From assembly GCA_020719945.1 (NCBI GenBank), contig DYPL01000014.1, forward strand, positions 1 through 47,981: a stretch of 47,981 nt of DNA, in the 5' to 3' direction. The DNA comes from Turneriella parva. Lineage in GTDB: Bacteria > Spirochaetota > Leptospiria > Turneriellales > Turneriellaceae. Numbering within the stretch: position 1 is the stretch's first letter; the number at the start of each line of letters is the position of its first letter. Of this stretch, positions 19,195-25,936 are shown piece after piece. The translations under genes were made by a program, and so were the position numbers. The notes beneath the pieces are model-generated. The model did not search any database. It was not told the DNA's origin and was given only the letters and a program-made list of their open reading frames with translations.

Positions 19195-19820
19195 CAGTCA
19201 GTCTCCTGCAGAAGCCCGCCATCGATTTCCAGATGTCTGTCGTAAAAGCCTTTTGGCATAACGCCAAAATGGTCAATGATCAGGAGAGCAGCTTTTGTCT
19301 CCTGTAAAAATTTTCCAATCAAAAAAGAAATCTCTGCACGGCCAGCGCGATCAATAGAAGAAAATGGTTCATCCATGAGCACAAACGAAGGTTTCCCAAT
19401 AAATGCCCGGGCAAGAAGGGCCCGCTGCAGTTGGCCCCCGCTTGCCTCTCTCAATAGAATTTCGCCTGTTCCACTTAAGCCCATTTCTTTCAGCACTTCC
19501 TGCATCTTGGCCAGACAATCTTTATCTTTTCTTTTGGCGTAACCCGGGCAGCCGGCCTCTACAAGAGAGCGAAGCGTCACGGGATATTGCAGATCCTGCT
19601 GCGAGTTTTGCGGAACATAGGCCATTGCCTGCGGCATGATTTGCTTTCCAGAGAGAGGACTTTGCGAACCTAACAGAGTTTTCGCCAGCGTGGATTTTCC
19701 CGCACCGTTTGGTCCCGTGAGTAAAATTTTTTCTCCCGGAAATATGGAAAGACTGACCCGGAAAAGTTTTTTTCCGGGATAGCCTATTTCTGCGTCGATA
19801 AGCTGAATCAGAGGCTGCAA
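19194..19820 (-). CDS. znuC: Zinc-type ABC transporter ATPase
   Basis: A 208-residue ATPase with Walker A GPNGAGKST, signature ASGGQ, Walker B SFVLMDEP and the switch His in LLIIDHFG. The D-loop is SSIDRAG. It is short for the family and lacks the C-terminal extension of E. coli ZnuC. The start appears to be TTG at 19820, 3 nt after the znuA stop, with no ATG in a better place. It pairs with ZnuB, whose start overlaps its stop. Confidence 0.9.
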   Translation of the reverse strand: MQPLIQLIDAEIGYPGKKLFRVSLSIFPGEKILLTGPNGAGKSTLAKTLLGSQSPLSGKQIMPQAMAYVPQNSQQDLQYPVTLRSLVEAGCPGYAKRKDKDCLAKMQEVLKEMGLSGTGEILLREASGGQLQRALLARAFIGKPSFVLMDEPFSSIDRAGRAEISFLIGKFLQETKAALLIIDHFGVMPKGFYDRHLEIDGGLLQETD

Positions 19821-19823
19821 GTG

Positions 19824-20735
19824 TTACTGCTTTGCAAATGCTTCTGCGAGCATGGTTACAACTGTTTGCATCATACTTTTCCAGGTAACGGTATTTTTTC
19901 CCGATCCTGTTTGTATGGGCAGAACGACAAGTCGGGCTCCAGAATCAGCAGCCACTTTTTGGGCGGCACCCAGATTAGACCACGGCGCGGCAAGGATCAC
20001 TTTTATTTTTTGCGCTCTGGCCTGTTCCACGGCGCGGCGAATATCGGCAGGCCCAGGAGCAACGCCCGGCTTTGGTTCAATCTCTCCGGCTATTTCAAAT
20101 CCAAAGCGTTCAGCAAGATAATTAAATTCGCGATGGTACACCATTACTTTTTTTCCTTTGTAGGGAGCAAGCTGCTGCATCCAACGCTGCATCAGAGCAG
20201 CGACAGAAGAACGAAAGGCGGCATAATTTTCTTCGTACACGGACGTACCTGCCGGATCTGCCGCAATCAGGGCGTTCTTGATATTTTTTGCAACGACAAT
20301 CATGCGCATGGGATCGAGCCAGTAATGGGGATTTCCAAGAGCATGCACATCGCCCATGCCACGATTGATTTCTCCGGTTGGCACTTCCAGAAGCTGTATG
20401 TCAGCCGAAGCGTCTACATACCCGGACTGGCCTTTCTGGATTTTTCCATTGCGCGACTGGTTCAGCAGAACAGGAACCCAGCCCGCCTCCATATCCGCTC
20501 CAATCAGGACAAATATATCCGCCTTGGAAACATGCCGAATATAATCGGGTCGGGCGGAAAGGAAATGCAGATCGGCATTGCCTGGAGCAAGAGATTTTAC
20601 AGAGACTCTGTCTCCGCCTATTTCACGGGCAAGGGAACCAAGATCTTCTGTGGTGGCAACCACCTGTACATTTTTCGCAAACGCAGGCGCGGAAAGAATT
20701 CCCGCCATTAACATGGATACAAATATTTTTTTCAT
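19824..20735 (-). CDS. znuA: Periplasmic zinc-binding protein
   Basis: The 303-residue protein has a signal peptide (cleavage about AFA|KN, residue 20). It belongs to the cluster A-I metal-binding proteins. Candidate ligands are His57 (ADLHFLS), His137 (GNPHYWLDP) and His201 (VYHREF), a three-His pattern typical of zinc members. The His-rich loop of E. coli ZnuA is absent; only DVHALG remains before the second ligand. A good Shine-Dalgarno (AAGGAG, 7-nt spacing) precedes the ATG, 11 nt after the outer-membrane-protein gene. It passes zinc to ZnuBC. Confidence 0.9.
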   Translation of the reverse strand: MKKIFVSMLMAGILSAPAFAKNVQVVATTEDLGSLAREIGGDRVSVKSLAPGNADLHFLSARPDYIRHVSKADIFVLIGADMEAGWVPVLLNQSRNGKIQKGQSGYVDASADIQLLEVPTGEINRGMGDVHALGNPHYWLDPMRMIVVAKNIKNALIAADPAGTSVYEENYAAFRSSVAALMQRWMQQLAPYKGKKVMVYHREFNYLAERFGFEIAGEIEPKPGVAPGPADIRRAVEQARAQKIKVILAAPWSNLGAAQKVAADSGARLVVLPIQTGSGKNTVTWKSMMQTVVTMLAEAFAKQ

Positions 20736-20746
20736 GATAAATCTCC

Positions 20747-21946
20747 TTAATATTTATGCGCTGGGTGAAAACCTAAAATAAAATCGGCTTGGACATACGC
20801 GCGGTATTCGTCCTGCCCGGCGTATGGATCATAGCGCTCACCAGATAGGCGGAAATACGAAAACTCGGATGGCCTGAATGTAATCCAGATCGATTCCTCG
20901 TAATCTGCCATCCCCGATTCTGCATCGTCCATAAAAAAATCAAAACGGGCACCCGTACTCCAGTCAGAAAGAAACTTCCATTCTATAAAAGAGTAAAGTC
21001 CCTGGATACCCACAGATTGTTTGCCGGTTTCCTCTGTATACTGCTCGTCACGATACCAGTACTCGGTAGTCCACTCGACATACGTTTTACGGCCCGTCTC
21101 AAATTTATAGGTAATGTCTGCGCCGGCCATGTTCCAGTAATTGCTCACGTCCTCATTGTAGGGAAACCGCAAATAGGTTCCGCCAAACTGGATCCCCTGC
21201 CGCTGCCCCAGAGAAATAAAATTCTTGAGGCGAGCCGTATACAATGGTTGCGGCTTGCGAACGCCGGAGCTGTGCGAATGCCCCCAGGTTTGTCCGTTAA
21301 AGGCACCTAACTTTATTTCCTGGTAAAAGGGCATAAAGGGAACCAGCCAGCCAACCTCTCCGCCCGTATCAAAAACACCCTCTTTGTCAATCAAGCGTTC
21401 GTGGACTAAAGGCGCAACGGGAAAAGCCCAGTCGTGGCGGTGGAACGTGTTGAGCCTGCCCATGTCCAGAAAAAAGCGCCCCACTTTGGCATTGAGGCCA
21501 CCGGGCAAAACGGGAAAATCAAAATACAGCTCGTGCAGATCCGCATACCACTGCCCGGCCTCATTGTGCATGGCAATCAAAAGCGTTCCCTGCGACAAAT
21601 GATCCACGTAACCAGAATAGCCAAATTCTACCTCCCGAACCAGAAACTGATTGTCTTCTGTGGTTTTTTCCGTGTTGGGACCGGCATAGATGCCGAGCAT
21701 GTCGGCAGCCACAATCACATTGGGATTCGAAGCGCGGTCAATCACGTTTCCACCCGTGGAGCCATGGCCCTGCGAAGCCTCTACTTCAGAAAAATCTATG
21801 TCGCTGCTTTCCGTTTCCTGTGCAGAGATGGGGGATGCTATAATTCCCGTTAGAAGGCTTACAGCAATAAAACTTTTCAGAAAGTTTTTTGGCTGGAACG
21901 GCTTCCGTTCTATTGTCCTTGTTTGTCTTTTTGTATATGTCGTCAT
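20747..21946 (-). CDS. Outer-membrane beta-barrel protein of the zinc locus
   Basis: The 399-residue protein has a long N-terminal signal region (hydrophobic about 28-42, cleavage near ISAQ). The rest alternates amphipathic aromatic-rich strands as in porin-like barrels and ends in an aromatic residue (HPAHKY). Histidines cluster in TFHRHDWAFP, WGHSHSSG and the C-terminus. It has no TonB box or plug domain. Similar barrels sit next to znu genes in other bacteria and are thought to move zinc across the outer membrane; this is an analogy, not proof. The start has a Shine-Dalgarno (GGAG, 8-nt spacing). It lies 11 nt upstream of znuA. Confidence 0.75.
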   Translation of the reverse strand: MTTYTKRQTRTIERKPFQPKNFLKSFIAVSLLTGIIASPISAQETESSDIDFSEVEASQGHGSTGGNVIDRASNPNVIVAADMLGIYAGPNTEKTTEDNQFLVREVEFGYSGYVDHLSQGTLLIAMHNEAGQWYADLHELYFDFPVLPGGLNAKVGRFFLDMGRLNTFHRHDWAFPVAPLVHERLIDKEGVFDTGGEVGWLVPFMPFYQEIKLGAFNGQTWGHSHSSGVRKPQPLYTARLKNFISLGQRQGIQFGGTYLRFPYNEDVSNYWNMAGADITYKFETGRKTYVEWTTEYWYRDEQYTEETGKQSVGIQGLYSFIEWKFLSDWSTGARFDFFMDDAESGMADYEESIWITFRPSEFSYFRLSGERYDPYAGQDEYRAYVQADFILGFHPAHKY

Positions 21947-22074
21947 TATTTAACTCCATTGTATATTTGCCGCAATAGTTAGCGGCCATTTGTTCTATAA
22001 CTGTTTCCCTTGCGGGAGAGCATGGCTCTCAAGTCTCCGCGCGAAAAAATTTCCGTCGCAACTTCGCCAACCCG

Positions 22075-22105
22075 CCCCACCCTGCGCGGCACGCGCAGGG
22101 TGGGG
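22075..22105. other. Perfect 14-bp GC-rich hairpin between two zinc-locus genes
   Basis: Arms CCCCACCCTGCGCG and CGCGCAGGGTGGGG flank the 3-nt loop GCA. The hairpin starts 6 bp after the lipoprotein stop and precedes the barrel gene. No U-run follows on the minus strand, so it is not a classical terminator. It could stabilise the lipoprotein mRNA 3' end or set the expression ratio within the operon. Confidence 0.7.
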
Positions 22106-22111
22106 GAAAAA

Positions 22112-22867
22112 TCAATGCTCGTAACGCGGTGCTTTAACATGCAGCGTTCCCGTTACAGCAGAAGTGCCCGACGTAGCCTTGTAGTGAAAATGGGTACCGG
22201 ATACGCCAGCTAACAACAGCTTGCTTTGATCATCGTTAAAGGTAGAAGATGTATTGACCGCAAAACCGGCCAGCCAGTCCGCAGCAACGGAAGGATCACC
22301 CAATGGATACAGCGCTGCATCGGTGGTGCACTTGTCGCCTCTCCACAAAATCAAATGGGAATTGTCAGAGTCGTGCGTGTGTATGTCAAAACACCAGTCG
22401 GTAATTCCACTCATCACAATATTGTCATTGGCAGAATCGTAGCCCGTTGTACCGTCACCAAACGTCGCTGTTTTGGTGGTTCCATTGGCGTTGCTCATTT
22501 TGGAAACATTGTAATTTTGGGATTTGCCTGGATAGCTGATATCCATGGAAGCCGTAGCGGCGCCATTGATTTCGAGCACAATTCCATCGCCAGCATTTGC
22601 GTCGCTCACCCTCTCGTTAGGATTGTTAGAGCTGATGAGAATGCTCCCGCCATTTAAGGCCAGATCCTCCGCCCAAACGTGAACTTCGGCACTGTCTTCG
22701 CATTCGCCAAATTTATGCCATGCACCATCCGAGGTTATGGTAACATACTGGTCTCCCTCGCAACCATGGTGGTACTCGTCTTTCGGAACATCTGCATTGC
22801 ATGCGGTAAAAAAAAGCACATACAAAAAAACTCCGAAGGTGACATTTATTTTCGTAAAATAGTTCAT
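22112..22867 (-). CDS. Putative metal-binding lipoprotein of the zinc locus
   Basis: The start at 22867 is fixed by a strong Shine-Dalgarno (GGAGG, 5-nt spacing); the frame is open 8 codons further upstream. The 251-residue product has a signal peptide with lipobox FFTAC. The mature protein is rich in Gly, Ser, Thr and Asn and looks all-beta. Candidate metal sites are DEYHHGCEG near the N-terminus, FDIHTHDSDNSH in the middle and GTHFHYK near the C-terminus, plus several Cys that could form disulfides. No known family is recognised. Position and His/Cys content suggest a surface zinc-binding partner of the barrel protein. Confidence 0.72.
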   Translation of the reverse strand: MNYFTKINVTFGVFLYVLFFTACNADVPKDEYHHGCEGDQYVTITSDGAWHKFGECEDSAEVHVWAEDLALNGGSILISSNNPNERVSDANAGDGIVLEINGAATASMDISYPGKSQNYNVSKMSNANGTTKTATFGDGTTGYDSANDNIVMSGITDWCFDIHTHDSDNSHLILWRGDKCTTDAALYPLGDPSVAADWLAGFAVNTSSTFNDDQSKLLLAGVSGTHFHYKATSGTSAVTGTLHVKAPRYEH

Positions 22868-22880
22868 ACGATCCTCCAAA

Positions 22881-23109
22881 ATATAATCCAACCTAAGCTT
22901 ATAGAAATCCCGATGGCGTCGGAGCCAAACATGCAGTGGCTTCCCTCAGGCAAATCCACTGTACATATCTTGCTTGGGGATCTCTGCTCCCGTGAACCCC
23001 GCAAAACAACAAGGTTCACTTTGCGATGCTGCGAACACACATTCGCAACTGCGCATGCCAACGACGTGCCCCGCAAAAATGCTAAGCAAACGTCTAAGGC
23101 GTTTTTGTT
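22881..23109 (-). promoter_or_regulatory. Structured leader region of the zinc lipoprotein
   Basis: This 229-bp gap upstream of the lipoprotein gene contains three inverted repeats: TGCGAA/TTCGCA (23030-23035 and 23042-23047), GTGAACC/GGTTCAC (22992-22998 and 23013-23019) and CAGTGG/CCACTG (22934-22939 and 22956-22961). The first looks like an operator. The others could fold in the mRNA. A Zur site or a metal-responsive leader is possible, but no known consensus was matched. Confidence 0.35.
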
Positions 23110-23418
23110 TTAGATAGTTATTGGAGGAGCGCGAGCGCTGTTAGTAGAATATTTTCTGGAAAAAAGAATATTGTAAGGAGAGAATGGCTGCGCATCAGAC
23201 AAGGCAGCGGTGCTTAATGCGGTAAAGACGATCTGCAGCAGAGGTGTTTCTGATAGTAAGCGGTGAAGGGTATCGCAGGAGTTTGTGGAGACTGCCGCCG
23301 CATGGGGGGCTTCGTGAACATGTTCCTTCGCATGGGAGGGCACATGATAATGCCATGCAGAAAGCGTGCTGAATGTTAAAAACAGAGCTGTCTGAAAAAT
23401 GGCAATACTGCGGAACAT
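23110..23418 (-). CDS. Small His-rich secreted protein of the zinc locus
   Basis: The start at 23418 (Met 13 of the open frame) was chosen because a near-consensus promoter lies immediately upstream. The 102-residue product begins with a hydrophobic signal or anchor (MFRSIAIFQTALFLTF). A His cluster follows, WHYHVPSHAKEHVHEAPH, then a single Cys and a second hydrophobic stretch (about 55-75). It resembles small His-rich proteins encoded beside metal transporters. A role in periplasmic zinc binding or sensing is inferred. The remaining C-terminus has no recognised features. Confidence 0.6.
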   Translation of the reverse strand: MFRSIAIFQTALFLTFSTLSAWHYHVPSHAKEHVHEAPHAAAVSTNSCDTLHRLLSETPLLQIVFTALSTAALSDAQPFSPYNILFSRKYSTNSARAPPITI

Positions 23419-23425
23419 TGCCCGA

Positions 23426-23454
23426 ATAGTAATAAAGAAGAGACGCGCTGTCAA
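23426..23454 (-). promoter_or_regulatory. Promoter of the His-rich gene and possibly the zinc locus
   Basis: On the minus strand TTGACA (23454-23449), a 17-nt spacer and TACTAT (23431-23426) form the best sigma-70 match in the window. The -10 ends 7 nt before ATG 23418, with no Shine-Dalgarno between. The transcript is predicted to be leaderless or nearly so. Confidence 0.6.
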
Positions 23455-23461
23455 TTTTTTT

Positions 23462-23557
23462 TCAGGGTATTCCTATTTCCAATTTGCTGGCAGCAGTTAT
23501 GAGGGGTTTATCAAACGTCGCTATCCAGAAACTTGTATCGACAAGAATGCGCTGCAT
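23462..23557 (-). pseudogene. vapC toxin with a large internal deletion
   Basis: The frame reads MQRILVDTSFWIA, the start of a PIN-domain VapC toxin with the first catalytic Asp, and runs directly into TFDKPLITAASKL, which resembles the C-terminal PIN strand (PLLTAD). It stops at 31 residues where VapC has about 130. The middle acidic residues are gone, so no ribonuclease is possible. The start overlaps the vapB stop by 1 nt (TGATG), the usual vapBC arrangement. Confidence 0.75.
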
Positions 23558-23751
23558 CAATACCGCCTTCGGCGTGGAATTTGTATCTCCCGATTTTTAT
23601 CGGAGCCAAATAAATTTGCAATCTCACTGCGTTTTTTTTTGGCAACAAGCTCCCGCAAACCTTCTTCAATAGCTTCTGTTTTATAGCGAAACTCCCACAA
23701 CTCCATGGCCTCCTGCAATAGAACCTCGTCGATATCCAGTGTTGTTTTCAT
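23557..23751 (-). CDS. vapB: VapB-type antitoxin
   Basis: The start at 23751 was chosen because the family begins MKTTLDID. The 64-residue product has an N-terminal ribbon-helix-helix-like part (MKTTLDIDEVLLQEAMEL, then KTEAIEEGLRELV) and a basic, toxin-binding C-terminus (RRRRY). It would bind its own promoter and neutralise VapC, but the partner toxin is reduced to a 31-residue relic. It may survive by chance, act on a related VapC elsewhere or be decaying. A perfect TTGACA lies 29 nt upstream of the ATG. Confidence 0.78.
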   Translation of the reverse strand: MKTTLDIDEVLLQEAMELWEFRYKTEAIEEGLRELVAKKKRSEIANLFGSDKNREIQIPRRRRY

Positions 23752-23757
23752 GGATAA

Positions 23758-23786
23758 AGAATTTACATGCAGAAACAAAATGTCAA
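23758..23786 (-). promoter_or_regulatory. Promoter of vapB
   Basis: On the minus strand TTGACA (23786-23781), a 17-nt spacer and AATTCT (23763-23758) precede ATG 23751 by 6 nt. No Shine-Dalgarno is seen. The -35 is perfect; the -10 is weak. Confidence 0.4.
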
Positions 23787-23819
23787 TCTGTATTTTCGAT
23801 AATTTTTATACAGATTATT

Positions 23820-23923
23820 TTATAACCTTCGGAGGCACGGAATTTGTATCCGCCAATTTTTATCGGAGCCAAATAAATTTGCAATCTCACTGCGTTTTTT
23901 TTTGGCAACAAGCTCCCGCAAAA
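23820..23923 (-). pseudogene. Duplicated 3' fragment of an antitoxin gene
   Basis: Bases 23839-23923 repeat 23576-23660 (85 bp) with about three mismatches. The minus-strand frame reads LRELVAKKKRSEIANLFGSD and ends at a TAA (23822-23820). It is the C-terminal half of a VapB antitoxin without its start. The copy ends 5 bp before the -35 of the DUF2157 gene. Confidence 0.8.
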
Positions 23924-23927
23924 CGTC

Positions 23928-23956
23928 TTGACCCCGGTTAAAAAATTCCAATCACT
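23928..23956 (+). promoter_or_regulatory. Promoter of the DUF2157 gene
   Basis: TTGACC (23928-23933), a 17-nt spacer and ATCACT (23951-23956) lie 5 nt before ATG 23962, with no Shine-Dalgarno. The -10 is a poor match; the geometry is the same as at other genes in the window. Confidence 0.35.
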
Positions 23957-23961
23957 ACCGT

Positions 23962-25230
23962 ATGAATTTTCTCCAGAAACTCCGCGCAGAATTATCACGC
24001 TGGCAACGCGAAGGGATTATCACGCAGGAACAGGCGCAGGCAATCGAATCACTGTATCCGAACGAGCAACCGTGGTACAGGCGCATCTCGGTCATCGTGG
24101 GGGCTGTGGCCATCGTCTTCTTTTTTCTTTCGCTCTTGTTAATACTCTCCGAAAACTGGCAGCACATTCCTCGCAGCGCAAAAATTGTCCTGGTCGCGAT
24201 TCCCCTGCTCGCTGCGCATTTTGCAGCATGGAAAAACAAAGACAATAGAAACAAGGCAGATCTCTACCAGTTTTTTGCAAGCCTTGCATTGGGACTCAAC
24301 ATATATCTTCAGGCACAGACTTTCCAGATCGGAGAATATTATCCAGACGGGCTGTTGCTGTGGGCCGCCGGCGCCCTGCCCGCTGCGCTGTATTTTCGCA
24401 CTCCCATGCACATGTACCTGATTGCGGCACTGGGAATCGCTTACACGAGCGCGCAAATACAATACGACAAAATGAATCCGTTGCCGCTGTTCCTGTTCGG
24501 CTACGTGGCCTGGATCGCGCTGCGCGAAAGCGGCTGGTTCCGCTCTCTCATTTTATTAATATTTGGACATCTCCTTTTGTACGCCTACGTACCGGAAGCG
24601 GAAGACGAACATTTGTTTCAGATCTGGGGTGCTGCGAATTTGGCTCAATACGCCCTGTTTTACTTTTTAAAAGAAAAAAGAGACGGGGTGAGTGATAAAT
24701 TCTATAGAGAACTTTCCGCGTTCTTTCTGTTCCTGCCCGTATTTATTCTCACCTTTCCAGATGCATGGTCAGACTCGCCAAAGGGGAGCAGTTATAGTTG
24801 GATCACGAGTGCGTTGGCCGTTGCCGCAGCAGGGGTATTATTCTATGCATCGGCAAAGGCCATCGGTAAACAAAATCCAGAAAACAATAGTCTCCCGGAA
24901 ATTCTGCTTCCAGCTGCGCCTGTATTTGCATCTGGCGTTTTCTTCCTTTCTACTTTTGCAGCTCTGTGGAGCAAGCCATTGGGAACATTCGTGGCGAACG
25001 TTCTTTTTTTGGGATCGGCTGCGTTTTATATCTGGTATGGAATTCGTTTTATCGCAAGGTCGCGCTTTTTTCTGGGAATTGGATTTTTGTTCCTCTGGGC
25101 GGGAGCGCATTTTGTGGACTACTTCAAAGACTATATACTTTCTTCGCTGTTCTTTCTGGCGATCGGAGTTGCTTTAATCATGTTAAATAAATTCTGGGTA
25201 ATAAACATGGAGAACAAACATGAACGCTAA
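23962..25230 (+). CDS. DUF2157 multi-TM membrane protein
   Basis: The 422-residue protein has a cytoplasmic N-terminus with the typical LSRWQREGIITQEQAQAI helix (about 9-28), followed by about eleven hydrophobic segments starting at IVGAVAIVFFFLSLL. This is the layout of DUF2157 proteins, whose function is unknown. The last 11 nt overlap the next gene, which belongs to the GDYxxLxY family, the usual partner of DUF2157. Both are probably made together as a membrane complex. Confidence 0.85.
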   Translation: MNFLQKLRAELSRWQREGIITQEQAQAIESLYPNEQPWYRRISVIVGAVAIVFFFLSLLLILSENWQHIPRSAKIVLVAIPLLAAHFAAWKNKDNRNKADLYQFFASLALGLNIYLQAQTFQIGEYYPDGLLLWAAGALPAALYFRTPMHMYLIAALGIAYTSAQIQYDKMNPLPLFLFGYVAWIALRESGWFRSLILLIFGHLLLYAYVPEAEDEHLFQIWGAANLAQYALFYFLKEKRDGVSDKFYRELSAFFLFLPVFILTFPDAWSDSPKGSSYSWITSALAVAAAGVLFYASAKAIGKQNPENNSLPEILLPAAPVFASGVFFLSTFAALWSKPLGTFVANVLFLGSAAFYIWYGIRFIARSRFFLGIGFLFLWAGAHFVDYFKDYILSSLFFLAIGVALIMLNKFWVINMENKHER

Positions 25231-25756
25231 ACTGATTCTCGCAACTGCTCTATTCCACGTTTTACTTCTCGTCGGCATTTTTGCAGATTTTTATTTTCCC
25301 GTGTATTCCGGGAAAGATGTCGTTGTAGCAGCAACGGCACGCGATCCCCGGGATCTTCTGCGCGGCCAGTATGCCCGCCTCGATTATAGTTTTTTGAATC
25401 CAGATATCAGCAAACTCAAGAGCGATCTTCAACCAGGCAGCGAACTGGAATATGGAGATTTTCTATACGCTGTCCTTGAACCCGGCAAAGATGCCATGGA
25501 ACTTGCGGGCATCTACAAGACAAAACCAGAAAGCGAGATTTTTCTGCGCGGCAGACTGCAGGATGAATTTACCGTGCCAGCTAAATGGACGGAGTATTCC
25601 GAAAAGCCGCAAATTCGTTACCAGATAGAGGCGTGGTTTACCTCACCAGAGGAGGCCAAAAAACTGGAAGAGCGTCTGCTAAAAGAGAAGCAGGTTTTTG
25701 TTCGCCTGCGCGTAAGTCGTGGTGGCCGCGCCCGGCTGGTAGAAATTTTGCAGTGA
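25220..25756 (+). CDS. GDYxxLxY-family membrane-anchored protein
   Basis: A 178-residue protein with one N-terminal hydrophobic segment (about 4-25) and a probably periplasmic remainder. The diagnostic motif appears as RGQYARLDY (about 50-58), with Gln for Asp in the canonical GDYxxLxY. The C-terminal half has ARLVEI-type strands. The function of the family is unknown. The 11-nt overlap with the DUF2157 gene, together with the known co-occurrence of the two families, supports a joint role. Confidence 0.82.
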   Translation: MNAKLILATALFHVLLLVGIFADFYFPVYSGKDVVVAATARDPRDLLRGQYARLDYSFLNPDISKLKSDLQPGSELEYGDFLYAVLEPGKDAMELAGIYKTKPESEIFLRGRLQDEFTVPAKWTEYSEKPQIRYQIEAWFTSPEEAKKLEERLLKEKQVFVRLRVSRGGRARLVEILQ

Positions 25757-25822
25757 AGCTCCGCAAAATAAATATTTTGAAAAAAATTTAAGGGAACCTC
25801 GAAAAATATTGCGCACGGGATT

Positions 25823-25843
25823 TCTAAGGGCAGAGCCCTTAGA
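25823..25843. other. Perfect 9-bp hairpin
   Basis: TCTAAGGGC and GCCCTTAGA flank the loop AGA, about 65 bp after the GDYxxLxY gene. No U-run follows on the plus strand, so an intrinsic terminator is doubtful. It may still act as an mRNA 3'-end stabiliser. Confidence 0.5.
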
Positions 25844-25880
25844 GCCGCAGGCAGGCAGTCGCTATTCTCAGAGGTTGCTT

Positions 25881-25918
25881 TAAAACTAAAGCGGGAGAAG
25901 CCAGAAGCTTACTCCCGC
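25881..25918 (-). terminator. Rho-independent terminator of the delta-60 gene
   Basis: On the minus strand GCGGGAGTAAGC pairs with GCTTCTCCCGC (one bulge) and is followed by TTTAGTTTT. It lies 18 bp after the stop of the delta-60 repeat gene. Confidence 0.75.
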
Positions 25919-25936
25919 AAGAAGTTTTATTTGCGT

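Noticed and set aside
22892-23000. Cobalamin riboswitch in the zinc-lipoprotein leader
   Set aside because: A GAGGGAAGCCACTG-like stretch recalls part of the core, but the B12 box and remaining conserved blocks are absent.
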